Shown piece after piece: positions 44,518-53,539 of a DNA stretch of 64,000 nt. The stretch covers positions 1 to 64,000 of the forward strand of contig NZ_SRIC01000002.1 in NCBI RefSeq assembly GCF_004684775.1. Direction: 5' to 3'. The notes under the pieces are model-generated. The model had not been told where the DNA came from, did not search any database, and worked only from the letters and a program-made list of their open reading frames with translations. Position 1 is the stretch's first letter; each line of letters opens with the position of its first letter. Origin of the DNA: Streptomyces sp. MZ04. Its GTDB lineage: Bacteria > Actinomycetota > Actinomycetes > Streptomycetales > Streptomycetaceae. A program made the position numbers and the translations under genes.

Positions 44518-44789
44518 ACGTCCAAGCCGCCCTCGCGGTTGACCAGGGCGCGTCGCCCCGGGCACGTGCGCTCGGCGATGACGACGTCCCGCTCGTCGAA
44601 CACGCAGGGGAGAGGCAGGGGAGCGGTGGGGAAGAGGTGCGCGCATGGGGCCGGTTCGGGTTTCCAGGCTGTGCGGCGAAGCTGGGTGACGGCGGCGAAG
44701 GCTTCGCTGCGGGAGGCAGCCCACCACTGGTCGGTGGTGGTGGCGTGGGCTCTGAGCGGGTCAGCCCTCGCACTCTCGGGGCCTGGCAC
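44472..44789 (-). CDS. hypothetical protein, 105 aa
   Basis: The GTG at 44789 lies inside the end of the pentapeptide-repeat gene (overlap about 29 bases), so translation may be coupled. The product reads LRAHATTTDQWWAASRSEAF then TQLRRTAWKPEPAPCAHLFP and has host-like codon use. I do not recognise a family. It overlaps the convergent LysR gene end, so it may be a partial remnant. Confidence 0.4.
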   Translation of the reverse strand: MPGPESARADPLRAHATTTDQWWAASRSEAFAAVTQLRRTAWKPEPAPCAHLFPTAPLPLPCVFDERDVVIAERTCPGRRALVNREGGLDVHPAGPGMYGADASG

Positions 44790-45861
44790 CTGAGTAGGCC
44801 TTCTTCTTCACCTGAGGATCATTCGCCAGCTGTTGGGGCAGTTTCGTGGCCTCATCAATCTCAGCCGACAAAACTTGGTCAAGCCTCACCGCAGCGCCCT
44901 GCAGGTTCGCTCCATCAAGTTTCGCGCAGGCCAGTTCCACATAGAGCAAGAGCGTGTTGGGCAGCGCTGCGTTGGTCAGGTCCGAGTGGCGCAGGTCGGT
45001 GCGCATCATGGTCGCGTGGCTCAGATCCGCGTTGCTCAGGTTCGCGTTGCTCAGGTTCGCCCAGCTTACGTCCGCCCAGCTCAAGTTCGCCCAGCTCAGG
45101 TCTGCGGTGCTGAGGTTCGTGAAGTTCAGGTTTGCTTCGGTCAGGTTCGCCCTGACCAGAGAAGCGTTGGACATGTTCGCGAAGGGAAGCTCCGCGTCGC
45201 TCAGGTTCGCGAAGAGCATGGCCGCATTGCTCAGATTCGCCTTGGACAGTTTCGCGTGGCTCAGATTGGTGAAGCGCAGGTCTGCCCAGCTAAGGTCCGC
45301 ACGGCTCAGGTCGCTATGGTTCAGGTCCGCATGGTCCAGGGTGACACCATGCACGTCCGCGTCATGCAGGTCGATGTGCACGGCGCCGTCATTGCGGCTG
45401 TCCCGGGACTTGAGGACAGCAGTTGCCTCAGCAATGTCACTGGTCACGCTTTTCTGGCCAGTACCGGTTTCCGGTTTCTTTCCGTGGGCGCGGATGAAGG
45501 CGGAGATTACGTTGATCACGGTGGGCTGGTCGCGTGGGGAATCCTGCATGACACGTTGGAGACCGTAGATGCCGCCGAGTCGCACATCCTCGGAGTCCTT
45601 GTTGCCGAGAAGCTCAACGGCGGCCATGTATCGATCGGTGATCTGTCCCTCTCGGGTAATGGCTTGTTCGCTGTTGACTTGCTTGATCGATTTCCAGGTG
45701 AAGCCGACAACTGCGATGGCGCTCAGCGCCGCCAGCAGGGCGACAGTTCGCTCCAGCGTTTTCCACGTTTTCATACGCGCGCGGGAAGGTGGTCGCCGCC
45801 GCTGCCGCCGGGCGAGCTGCTGCAGCAGCTTACTGCGCGCCGCCCGGGGTGCCCTGGTCAT
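44761..45861 (-). CDS. membrane-anchored pentapeptide repeat protein
   Basis: This 366-residue protein has a hydrophobic span (TVALLAALSAIAVVGFTW) near residue 40 and a linker that includes DRYMAAVELLGNKDSEDVRL GGIYGLQRV. More than 25 pentapeptide repeats of the A(D/N)LXX type follow (ADLSWADLRFTNLSHAKLSK) in the C-terminal 190 residues. Repeats of this kind form a right-handed quadrilateral helix that can mimic DNA (Qnr) or serve as a scaffold. The membrane anchor is typical of Streptomyces paralogues. The function is unknown. Confidence 0.9.
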   Translation of the reverse strand: MTRAPRAARSKLLQQLARRQRRRPPSRARMKTWKTLERTVALLAALSAIAVVGFTWKSIKQVNSEQAITREGQITDRYMAAVELLGNKDSEDVRLGGIYGLQRVMQDSPRDQPTVINVISAFIRAHGKKPETGTGQKSVTSDIAEATAVLKSRDSRNDGAVHIDLHDADVHGVTLDHADLNHSDLSRADLSWADLRFTNLSHAKLSKANLSNAAMLFANLSDAELPFANMSNASLVRANLTEANLNFTNLSTADLSWANLSWADVSWANLSNANLSNADLSHATMMRTDLRHSDLTNAALPNTLLLYVELACAKLDGANLQGAAVRLDQVLSAEIDEATKLPQQLANDPQVKKKAYSGARPRECEG

Positions 45862-46196
45862 ATGGCTATTGGAGCTCCCCGCAACAAGGTACGCACGTTC
45901 AGACTGCCGGGACGGAGCACGCGTCCGTGGTCCAGGTCCCCTACGGATCCCGCCTGCTCATGGCGCTCCTGGCTGCGACGCCGCCGAATGACGTCCGTCG
46001 GACGTCCGGACTGCGAACGGGGCACGCTGAGCCGCAGCCGGCACCGGCCCGCGGCAGTATCGGTCGCGGGATGTCGCCGAGCCCCTTCACCGGGCACTAC
46101 GTGATGCCTCCGACGGCTCCGTCTGCCACGTCGGCAGCCTCGACAAGGCAGCGAGGCCCTGACCGACGCAGCAGGTCCTGGGACCGAGCCCTTCGA
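45862..46196. other. 335-base gap without a supported gene
   Basis: Short in-frame fragments look protein-like (TEHASVVQVPYGSRLLMALL), but there is no start or stop arrangement. A palindromic stretch, GTCCGTCGGACGTCCGGAC-like, lies near 45991-46009. I can support no gene or RNA. Confidence 0.4.
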
Positions 46197-47892
46197 TCAT
46201 CCGTGGAGGTGTTCACCCGGCACGGAGACAGCCATGAGGTAGTCGGCCAGGGCTGCCGCGGTGTCCGCGAGGGGGAAGCGGGCGCCGAGCTGCCCGTCGG
46301 GGCGGACGACGAAGCCGGTCGGGCCGTCCGGCCGGTAGAGCCGGGCGAACTCCCCGGCGGCGTCGCGGTATCCGGGAACGGCCAGGGTGTCGGCGACGTG
46401 CGGTGCGGCTTCGCGGGCGAGGACGGCGACCGTCTGCAGGTCCGCCCCGGGGACGGGGTGCTCAGGGCCGCGACGGCCACCGCCGTCCGCCGCGGCTCCG
46501 GCCGCCTCGGCGACGTCGGCGATGTCGGCCGCGTACAGGAGCACCACGTTCCCGGTGCGGCCACGCAGGATGTCGAGCAGGCGCAACGGGTAGGTGGCCA
46601 ACGGCCCGGTCAGCCCGGCGCAGTCCGGGCCCCGGTCGCCGGGCTGGGGCGCGTCGGGCGGTCCGTACGGGGCGCGGGCCAGCGGGCCGCCCCGATGGCC
46701 GACGAGCAGCTGGGCCTCGCGGAGCATCACCGTCCGCGGGTCGTCGGGGTCGGTCTCGATGCCGTGGGTGGCGTGCCGCACGGTCCGGCCGACGACCTCC
46801 TGACGCCGACCGGTCGACGCTCGGCGTCATAGCTGGTGAGCAGTGCGGGCCCGGCCTCCCCCCCCGGACCACGAGCGCCAGCTTCCAGGCCAGGTTGCAG
46901 GCGTCCTGGATGCCGGTGTTCATGCCCTGGGCGCCGGTGGGCGGATGGATGTGGGCAGCGTCGCCCGCGACGAAGACGCGCCCGTCGGCATAGCGGTCGA
47001 CGATGCGGTGGCTGATGCGGAAGACGGATGACCAGCGCATCCCGGAGAGCCGGGCGGGACGGGGCGCGAGGCGGTCGACGACCGCCTGGAGGTGGGACAG
47101 CTCCGGGGCGCGGCTGCCCTCCAGGCCGTGCGCGATGCCGTCATCCTGTGCGGACCCCAGTCCGTCGTCTTGGTGGAGAGTTCGGGCAGGACCAGCGCCG
47201 ACATGCGGTAGCGACCCGTTCCGGGCAACGGGATACAGACCAGCAGGTCATCGGTGGAGCCGTCGTCGGCCCGGTGACTGGACCGGATGCCGTACCCGTG
47301 CGGCAGATCCCAGTCGGCCTCGACGTCGCCCAGCATGTACTCGTCGGGAAGGCCGCGCCCTCGAACGTCAGGCCCAGGCCCCGCCGGACGGTGCTGTGCG
47401 CTCCGTCGCAACCGATCAGATAGCCGGCGCGCAACTCCTCTTCGACGCCGGAAGCGGTGCGCAACCGGGCGGTGACCCCGTCCCGGTCCTGAGCGAACGA
47501 CAGCAACTCCGTCCCGCGCTCGATGACCGTGCCGAGGCCGGCGACGTACTCCTCGAGCAGGCGCTCGGTCTCCTACTGCGGCAGCGCGGCGAATCCGTAG
47601 GCACCTCGGGCGGCAGCTCAAGCTCTGTCCGCGCCCGTTCCCGGCCGTTGACGTAGATCAGCTGGCCACGCATCGGGACGGCGCTTTCCATGACGGCGCG
47701 GGCCAGACCCATCCGGTCCCAGATCTCCAGGGTGCGCGGCTGGATACCGACCGCCTTGGCGTAGGGAAGGCGTGCGGGCAATCGATCGACGAGGCGACAG
47801 CGCACCCCGTGGCGGCGGAGCTCGTCGGCCGCGCTCAGCCCGACGGGGCCCGCGCCCGCGATCAGTACGTCGGTCGTGTGGGTGCGCGCCAC
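46197..47892 (-). pseudogene. FAD-dependent aromatic monooxygenase (PheA/TfdB type), multiple frameshifts and a nonsense codon
   Basis: The start at 47892 gives DVLIAGAGPVGLSAADELRR, the FAD loop. Later pieces in other frames supply GCDGAHSTVRRGLGLTFEGA, DGRVFVAGDAAHIHPPTGAQ (the GD motif) and the thioredoxin-like C-terminus ending VSVPGEHLHG. At least four frame changes are needed (about 47605, 47365, 47165 and 46862), and a TAG at 47574-47576 interrupts LPQ-ETER. The nonsense codon argues for true decay and not only read errors. Confidence 0.85.
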
Positions 47893-48165
47893 GAGAGCCT
47901 CCAGTGCCTGGCCCCAGGGCCGGTCTCGTCTCCATGGTCACCCGGTAGCACGCGGGCGGCGAGCTGGGCAGGCGGTACGGGGCCTCGCACCGCCTGGATC
48001 AGGCGTCAGACGCCGGGCGGCCTGGCCCGTCGACCTCGCGGCGCGTCGGAACATAGCCGAGTTCTGGGGGGCCTCATACAGGCTGTAGTCGGTGCGGGCG
48101 AGGCCTGGACATGCGCTGCCGAGCCCCACCGCATGCGTCCGGTAACCGCTCGGGCGGACCGGTCT

Positions 48166-48192
48166 TGTTACCTTCTCCCGTCGGCATCCGTC
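48166..48192 (+). promoter_or_regulatory. ECF41-like promoter for VOC-sigma operon
   Basis: TGTTACC (48166-48172), exactly 16 bases, then CGTC (48189-48192), 60 bases before the VOC start codon. One base differs from the ECF41-type promoters at 521-547 and 583-609. Confidence 0.5.
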
Positions 48193-48251
48193 ATAGGTGT
48201 GACGACCGGATACGAACCGTTGTCGCACCAACGAGTGGAATCGAGAACCGG

Positions 48252-48644
48252 ATGCTGACCAACATCATGTACGCGACGATCTACGTCACCGATCAGGACC
48301 GCGCGCTGGAGTTCTACACCGAGGGGCTCGGCCTGGAGAAGCGGATCGACTACCCGGGGCCCGACGGACGTTTCCTCACCGTCGGCGTTCCCGACAGCCC
48401 CGTGCAGATCATCCTCTGGTCGCAGGCGGCGGCCGCGGAACAGCCGGCCGACGTGGACCGGCCTGCCGGGCCCGGTCCGCTGATCCTCGAATCCGACGAT
48501 CTGCGAAAGGACTTCGAGAACATGCGCCGGCGCGGCGTCACCTTTGAAGAGCCCGAACCCGAGGACTATCCGTTCGGGCTCCGCATCGAGGCGGTGGACC
48601 CGGACGGCAACCGAGTCTCGCTCCGTCAGCCGCGAAAGCCGTGA
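48252..48644 (+). CDS. VOC-family (glyoxalase/bleomycin-resistance-like) protein
   Basis: This 130-residue VOC fold opens MLTNIMYATIYVTDQDRALE. It contains FYTEGLGLEKRIDYPGPDGR, EPEPEDYPFGLRIEAVDPDG and ends NRVSLRQP. Metal ligands of the fold are only partly visible (H is replaced in the first strand), so it may bind a ligand without metal catalysis. Its stop overlaps the start of the ECF sigma gene by four bases (GTGA), so the two are translationally coupled. Confidence 0.9.
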   Translation: MLTNIMYATIYVTDQDRALEFYTEGLGLEKRIDYPGPDGRFLTVGVPDSPVQIILWSQAAAAEQPADVDRPAGPGPLILESDDLRKDFENMRRRGVTFEEPEPEDYPFGLRIEAVDPDGNRVSLRQPRKP

Positions 48645-49516
48645 CCGCCCACCCGCCCGGTCTCGTGACCGAGGCGTTCGAAGCCCAGCGCGACCGGCTG
48701 CGCGCCGTCGCGTACCGCGTGCTGGGCTCGCACGCCGACGCCGAAGACGTGGTCCAGGAAGCCTGGTTGCGCCTCGTCCGCCAGGACGAAGCGACCATCA
48801 GCAACCTGGCGGGTTGGCTGACCACCGTGGTCGGCCGAATCAGCCTGGACCTCCTGAGATCCCGACGAGCCCACCCCGAGACCGCCTACGAGCAAGAGTT
48901 CGCGAACCTCGTGGTGATGCCCGACGACGAGCCCGCGCCGGACGAGCAGGCGGCGCTGGCCGATTCGGTCGGCCTCGCCCTGCTCGTCGTGCTCGACTCG
49001 CTCACCCCGAGCGAGCGCCTGGCGTTCGTCCTGCACGACATGTTCGCGGTCCCGTTCCGCGAAATAGGCCAGATCCTGGGCAAATCCGCCGACGCCACCA
49101 AGATGGTCGCCAGCCGTGCCCGCCGCAAGGTCCAAGCCACGGACCGGCCGGCGGGACACGGCCGCTCCCACCGAGAGGTCGTTCAGGCATTCGGCGTCGC
49201 CGCCCTCAGCGGAGACTTCGAAGCGCTCCTGCGTGTCCTCGACCCGAACGTGAAGCTGACCGTCGACACCCCCGACGGCATGGTCGTCACCCTCGGCGCC
49301 ACCAAGGTCGCCGCAGGCGCCCGCATGTTCTCCGGCGAAGTCGCCCGCCAACGACCCGTGCTGGTCAACGGCATCCCCGGCCACATGTCCTGGCGCCCCG
49401 ACGGAAGCCCTCTCTCCGTCATCGCCTTCACCGTCACCGAACGCCGGATCACCGGCATCCACATCGTCGTCGACCCGGCCAAACTCGCCTCGATCCAGCT
49501 GCCCGCCCCGGCCTGA
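48641..49516 (+). CDS. ECF sigma factor with SnoaL tail (SigJ-like)
   Basis: This protein of about 291 residues has sigma2 (DAEDVVQEAWLRLVRQ), sigma4 (LDSLTPSERLAFVLHDMF, then FREIGQILGKSADATKMVAS) and a SnoaL-like tail (about 175-285) ending IVVDPAKLASI, a variant of the NPDKL motif. The DGGG motif is replaced by DGMVV. It is the third such sigma in the window and is coupled to the VOC gene. The GTG at 48641 overlaps the VOC stop. Confidence 0.92.
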   Translation: MTAHPPGLVTEAFEAQRDRLRAVAYRVLGSHADAEDVVQEAWLRLVRQDEATISNLAGWLTTVVGRISLDLLRSRRAHPETAYEQEFANLVVMPDDEPAPDEQAALADSVGLALLVVLDSLTPSERLAFVLHDMFAVPFREIGQILGKSADATKMVASRARRKVQATDRPAGHGRSHREVVQAFGVAALSGDFEALLRVLDPNVKLTVDTPDGMVVTLGATKVAAGARMFSGEVARQRPVLVNGIPGHMSWRPDGSPLSVIAFTVTERRITGIHIVVDPAKLASIQLPAPA

Positions 49517-49700
49517 CCCGGCCCGCCGACCAACTCGCGTACGACCATGCGCCTGTCGGCACATACCTGCCCGACTTCGCTGATCGCCCTGTCGCCCCTT
49601 CACGCGCTGAGCGCCGCCGCACGGCCCATCGTCCGCGGCCCAAAGCGGAGTTGAGAGAGAGGGCCGCCGGGAAGGAGACAACGGCGAAGCGGCGCGGTGC

Positions 49701-49997
49701 CTAGCCGTGTCGTTCGGGCGGGTCCGGCTGCTGGTGCCCGTCCTTGAAGAGGAACTCGTACATCCGGTGCAGGTACTCGTACAAGGCGCCCTCGTCAGTG
49801 AAGGCGATGTCGGTGAGCCGTTCGTAGTCGGCGACGGAGAGGTCTCGCGTGCGCAGCACGCGCTCGAAGCCGTCGCGGACACCGTCGACGTACTCCTTGC
49901 GGAAGGCGTGCAGTGTCGGGCGCAGCCAGCCCCTGACGTCAGAGGCCTGCTCCTCACACAGATAGATGTGGATGAATCGTTCGAGATCGCTGGTCAT
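49701..49997 (-). CDS. hypothetical helical protein, 98 aa
   Basis: From the ATG at 49997 the product is mostly helical (ASDVRGWLRPTLHAFRKEYV, then DGFERVLRTRDLSVADYERL, DIAFTDEGALYEYLHRMYEF). Its length and helical character recall small immunity-type proteins, but I cannot assign a family. It lies 94 bases downstream of the glycine-rich membrane protein gene on the same strand; the two may be a pair. Confidence 0.6.
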   Translation of the reverse strand: MTSDLERFIHIYLCEEQASDVRGWLRPTLHAFRKEYVDGVRDGFERVLRTRDLSVADYERLTDIAFTDEGALYEYLHRMYEFLFKDGHQQPDPPERHG

Positions 49998-50091
49998 GGC
50001 ACCTTGAGCAGGATGGCGGTACAGAGCGAGCGGCGTACGCCCCCCTGGCGACGAACACCTGGCAGGGCGCCTCCGCGGGTACGGCGACACC

Positions 50092-50652
50092 CTAGGCGCC
50101 CTGGGTGTAGATCCGCCCGGTCTCGTCGGTCCACGCCTGCAGGCGTGGAGTCTGGTCGCGGGAGGCGGCGCCGCCTCGACCCAGCGCCATCCCGCCGGCA
50201 CCGACCGCACCGCCGGCGGTCGCTGTGGCGGCACCGCCGGTGAAGACGGCCAGCCCTGCAAGGACCAGAGGGATGCCGAAGACGGCACCGATGATCGTGG
50301 CGGTCAGGAGAACACCGAGGATGATCATGCCGATCCCCGCCAGCGCTCCGGCGACACCGACCCCACCGACCGCGGCACCGGCGGCGACCATCCCGATGGC
50401 CACCTCACCGTTGGCGAGGTGGGTCTGGGCGAGCAGCACGGCCCCGGGCATGCGGTGAACCTCATTCCAGCCCCGGGCCACCATGTATCCGACGAACCGC
50501 GTCAGCTCGGCTTCCCGCTGATCGGCATCGATCCGCTTGCCGTAACCGGGGAAGTCGATGTGGGCGGGTGCTTGCGCGCCCCATCGGGGTGTCTTCAGCA
50601 GTGCGGTCTTCTCGGCCTTCGACGGCCGAGGTTTCCGCGCGCGGCCCTTCAT
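50092..50652 (-). CDS. glycine-rich (glycine-zipper) membrane protein, 186 aa
   Basis: The start at the ATG 50652 gives a basic N-terminus (MKGRARKPRPSKAEK), a soluble middle (AELTRFVGYMVARGWNEVHR), then two long Gly/Ala-rich hydrophobic stretches (GMVAAGAAVGGVGVAGALAG and IIGAVFGIPLVLAGLAVFTG). GxxxG spacing is frequent, as in glycine-zipper proteins that oligomerise in membranes. The tail ends RIYTQGA. The family is not recognised. It is followed by the small helical protein at 49701. Confidence 0.72.
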   Translation of the reverse strand: MKGRARKPRPSKAEKTALLKTPRWGAQAPAHIDFPGYGKRIDADQREAELTRFVGYMVARGWNEVHRMPGAVLLAQTHLANGEVAIGMVAAGAAVGGVGVAGALAGIGMIILGVLLTATIIGAVFGIPLVLAGLAVFTGGAATATAGGAVGAGGMALGRGGAASRDQTPRLQAWTDETGRIYTQGA

Positions 50653-50871
50653 GTCTCTGCTCTCCGCCCGAAACGCCCCTTCCCCTCCATTACACACCCG
50701 GCATCTCTCGACCGGCAGACGTGCAGACGTGCAGACGAACGTCGACGGTGCGACCGAGTTGGCCCGGGCGAGCGCTGGAGATGGCGCCGCCGGGCCGGGG
50801 AGGGGGGTACCTGCCCTGTCGCAGCGCAGGTGGCAGATGCTCGGTGCTTCGCGGTCCGGGTCTGCGGATTC
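50653..50871. other. about 220-base region with a 9-10 bp direct repeat and no gene
   Basis: The GCAGACGTGCAGACGTGCAGACGA sequence near 50716-50738 is a short tandem repeat (unit GCAGACGT). No supported coding frame is seen. Confidence 0.4.
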
Positions 50872-51093
50872 TCACGTTCCAGAGCGGGACCAGACAGCGA
50901 GGTCTCCGCCGGGCGACGAGACGAAGCGCCATCCTCGTGGTCCTGTGATCTGCCAGGCTTCGAACGATGTGTCGGCCGAGCACGTCAAATGCGTGCCGCT
51001 GTCGAACGTCATCCGCAGAGAGCCTGACTTGAACGCGACCGCCGAGACGACCCCCACCCTGCGTCGAGGACGAGCGACAGCCGAAAGTCGATG
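50872..51093 (-). pseudogene. DUF6188-like protein remnant
   Basis: The frame ending at 50872 reads VSAVAFKSGSLRMTFDSGTH then SFEAWQITGPRGWRFVSSPG GDLAVW, the C-terminal pattern of DUF6188 proteins. The upstream piece RISIDFRLSLVLDAG lies in another frame, broken at a G run near 51060. The N-terminal domain is missing. Confidence 0.55.
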
Positions 51094-51354
51094 CTGATCC
51101 TGGCAACACTCAGGCCTCGGAGGTTCAAGAGCTACCGGTCCTCATGCTCGACCGGTTCCACTTCAGTGCTCATCGCACCACCATGGTCCACTCTGTTGCA
51201 GGCGCCAAGGGATTTTGCTCCTTGCATGGGGGCAGCTCCGGTTGGCATGGGCTCACGGCATCCGGCCGTGTTTCTCTGCAGGAACGAACGATTCCGCCTA
51301 CTCCAATCGAGTCAAGGCAGTAGCCGCAACGGGGGCGGCCGGGAGATCGTTAGA
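51094..51354. other. transition region with lower GC and no gene
   Basis: The base composition becomes less GC-rich than the flanks (for example, GATTTTGCTCCTTGCATG). No start with coding bias is seen. Confidence 0.35.
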
Positions 51355-51537
51355 GGGCTCGGTCTCTACTTGGCCATCAAAGCAGCTAAGGAACAGGTCG
51401 ATTCGTATGGCGGTCAAGTCACCCACGAATACGACACGGTCCTGAGGGGGTTCAGCGCACACATGCCCGTGAACATGGTGTCTACGGTTGAAGCGAACGA
51501 GCACGTGAACTATGTAGAAGTAAATCCGGCTGGCTAA
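51355..51537 (+). pseudogene. inhibitor I9 (subtilisin propeptide)-like remnant
   Basis: The last 60 codons of a plus-strand frame read AIKAAKEQVDSYGGQVTHEY DTVLRGFSAHMPVNMVSTVE and end VNYVEVNPAG. This is the I9 inhibitor fold pattern (YGG-V-HEY-T-LRGFSA). No start codon with a ribosome site precedes it in a supported way, so it is a fragment or a small standalone inhibitor with an uncertain start. Confidence 0.5.
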
Positions 51538-51714
51538 TTGCTGGCCAGTGAGCGCGATAGTTGGCCGATCTGAGTACGATCCACCACTTCCTGAATTGAG
51601 CCGGGACACGGTAGTTGGAACCTGGCCACGGGAGTTGGAGCCAGTGTCGGGGCGGTAGCCGGGGGCGGCACCGATAGAGTCGGCTGCCTGAGCCAGGGTT
51701 CTGCCATCACACTC

Positions 51715-53277
51715 TCAGACGGAGCTGCGGGCCTCTTCGTAGTCCGGCTCCGGTATCGGACGCTTCTTCTTTCCGAGAGCAGGCAAGGTAATCAGCAGCA
51801 CAGCTGCTCCGAGGAGTGCGGTGACCGCGATCCAGCCCGCGCCGACGTGCATAGCATGGATAAACGCATTGTCGGCAGCCTGAGCAAGAGTGGGCCGGTG
51901 GATACCGGTGGCGACGTGGCGGGCCTGTTCGGCGGAAACTCGCGCTTGATCCTGCACCGGACCGGGTGCACCCTCCAGCGAAGGTTCGATCGCACGTCGG
52001 TACTCGATCGACATGATCGTGCCACCTACTGCGATTCCGATCACACTGCCGGTTTGTCGCACGGTGTTGGTGACGGCAGATCCTGCACCGGCCTGTTCCA
52101 ACGGAAGGTCGCTGATCAATGCGGCCGTAACGGGGCCGATCACCATGCCGATCGAGAGACCCTGTATCAACAACAGGATCTCGATCCAGACGAGTGGAGT
52201 TTGCAGCCCGAGGAACCCGTACCCGCCCATGGTCAGCGCAGCCACGGTTAGTGCCGGCACGGTGACAAGCCGTAGCGACAGGCGGCGAACCAGGCGCGAG
52301 GCAAGGGGCGCCCCCGCGAGCGCGCCGAATGCGGTCGGGATATTGGCCAAACCCGCCTTCATCGGCGAAAATCCGAGCGCGCCTTGCAGATAGAACGCGT
52401 TATAGAAGGTGATGGCGGCCACACCGAAGAGCAGCAATCCGAGCGCCACATTGCCGCCACCGAATGTGCGTTGCGCGAACAGTCGCGGATCAAAGCTGGG
52501 CACTTTGACACGCAGTTCGACGAGTACGAAAACGGCCAGCAGAATTAGACCGGCAACGATCGGCGCCCAGACGTCGGTACGACTCCACACCTCCACCTGC
52601 CCCGCCCGGATCAGCCCGTAGGCCAACGCCACGAGCCCACTGATCGACAGCAACATTCCAGCGGGGTCCAGTGGTCGCAGAGTGGGGCTGCGGAAATTTG
52701 GAACCAGCACGGCGAGCCCGACCAACGCCAATACCGCGACCGGGACATTGATCAGAAAGACCGAGCCCCACCAGAAATGGTCGAGCAGGAACCCCGCCAG
52801 CACCGGGCCGGCAGCCATTCCGACACCGGCCGACGTCGAGAAAATGCCGATCGCGGCAGCCCGAGCGGGGCCAGTAAAGGTCCACATAAGGATGGCCATC
52901 ATGGCGGGCGTGATCAGCGCGCTGCCCACCCCCATCGCGGCTCGAGCTGTAATCAGCTGGCCCGCATCGCTTGCGTACGCCGCCCATAGCGAAGACCCGG
53001 CGAAAATCACCAACCCACTGGAAAACACAGTCCGGTGACCGAACCGATCGCCCAATGCGCCTGCAGAGAACATCAACGTGGCGAAGGCCAGAGTGTACGA
53101 ACCGGTCGCCCATTGCAGCTGACCGGGATTGGCCCCCAGTCCACGGGTCGGGTCTGCAAGGGTCTCCAGCGTGGCACTCAGGACGGTATTGTCCAGCCAA
53201 ATCAGCAGCGAACACAACATAAGAACGGCAAGAATCAACTGCTGCCTGAACTTCGGCAACGTTGGAGGCGCGGTCAT
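51715..53277 (-). CDS. DHA2 (14-TMS, QacA/EmrB-like) MFS drug transporter
   Basis: This protein of about 520 residues has 14 predicted spans. The DHA2 motif is LDNTVLSATLETLADPTRGLG, with GSYTLAFATLMFSAGALGDR FGHR after it. The C-terminal tail is short and basic (GKKKRPIPEPDYEEARS). Third-position GC is clearly lower than in neighbouring genes, which suggests transfer from another actinomycete. The start (ATG 53277) has only a weak AAGGTG. An inverted repeat and direct repeats lie just upstream (53353-53450), and an IS3 element begins 240 bases away. Confidence 0.9.
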   Translation of the reverse strand: MTAPPTLPKFRQQLILAVLMLCSLLIWLDNTVLSATLETLADPTRGLGANPGQLQWATGSYTLAFATLMFSAGALGDRFGHRTVFSSGLVIFAGSSLWAAYASDAGQLITARAAMGVGSALITPAMMAILMWTFTGPARAAAIGIFSTSAGVGMAAGPVLAGFLLDHFWWGSVFLINVPVAVLALVGLAVLVPNFRSPTLRPLDPAGMLLSISGLVALAYGLIRAGQVEVWSRTDVWAPIVAGLILLAVFVLVELRVKVPSFDPRLFAQRTFGGGNVALGLLLFGVAAITFYNAFYLQGALGFSPMKAGLANIPTAFGALAGAPLASRLVRRLSLRLVTVPALTVAALTMGGYGFLGLQTPLVWIEILLLIQGLSIGMVIGPVTAALISDLPLEQAGAGSAVTNTVRQTGSVIGIAVGGTIMSIEYRRAIEPSLEGAPGPVQDQARVSAEQARHVATGIHRPTLAQAADNAFIHAMHVGAGWIAVTALLGAAVLLITLPALGKKKRPIPEPDYEEARSSV

Positions 53278-53352
53278 GAACACCTTCGGATATCGATCGG
53301 CGGGAACCTGAACGACTGGACCATAAGCAATCTCTACGACGCCGTCAAGCTT

Positions 53353-53371
53353 AGTATTTCTCGTCAATACT
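53353..53371. promoter_or_regulatory. inverted repeat AGTATT-N7-AATACT before the DHA2 transporter
   Basis: Arms AGTATT (53353-53358) and AATACT (53366-53371) are exact inverted copies. It lies 76 bases upstream of the transporter start, the usual distance for a TetR/MarR-type operator. No such regulator is adjacent now. Confidence 0.5.
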
Positions 53372-53392
53372 GTTGCGGCTGCACGGACTATA

Positions 53393-53450
53393 TGCCCTCT
53401 GACGGATTTGCGGACTGAATAATTTTGTGCCCTCTGGTGGATTTGCGAGT
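53393..53450. repeat. direct repeat of 22-23 bp (TGCCCTCTG-RYGG-ATTTGCG)
   Basis: TGCCCTCTGACGGATTTGCG (53393-53412) and TGCCCTCTGGTGGATTTGCG (53428-53447) match except at three bases. The copies are 35 bp apart. A further partial TGCCCTCCAGTG is near 53507. They lie between the transporter and the IS3 element. Confidence 0.65.
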
Positions 53451-53539
53451 TGGAGGAATTCATGACTTCCGGAGGGTTGCGACTGCGCGGATTTCATGCC
53501 CTCCAGTGAAGTTCCACCCTGATCTTGGACGGTGGGTGG

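Noticed and set aside
51715..53277. Whole MFS plus IS3 region as a composite transposon
   Set aside because: Only one IS copy with its inverted repeats is seen in the window. The IS5 remnant is of another family.
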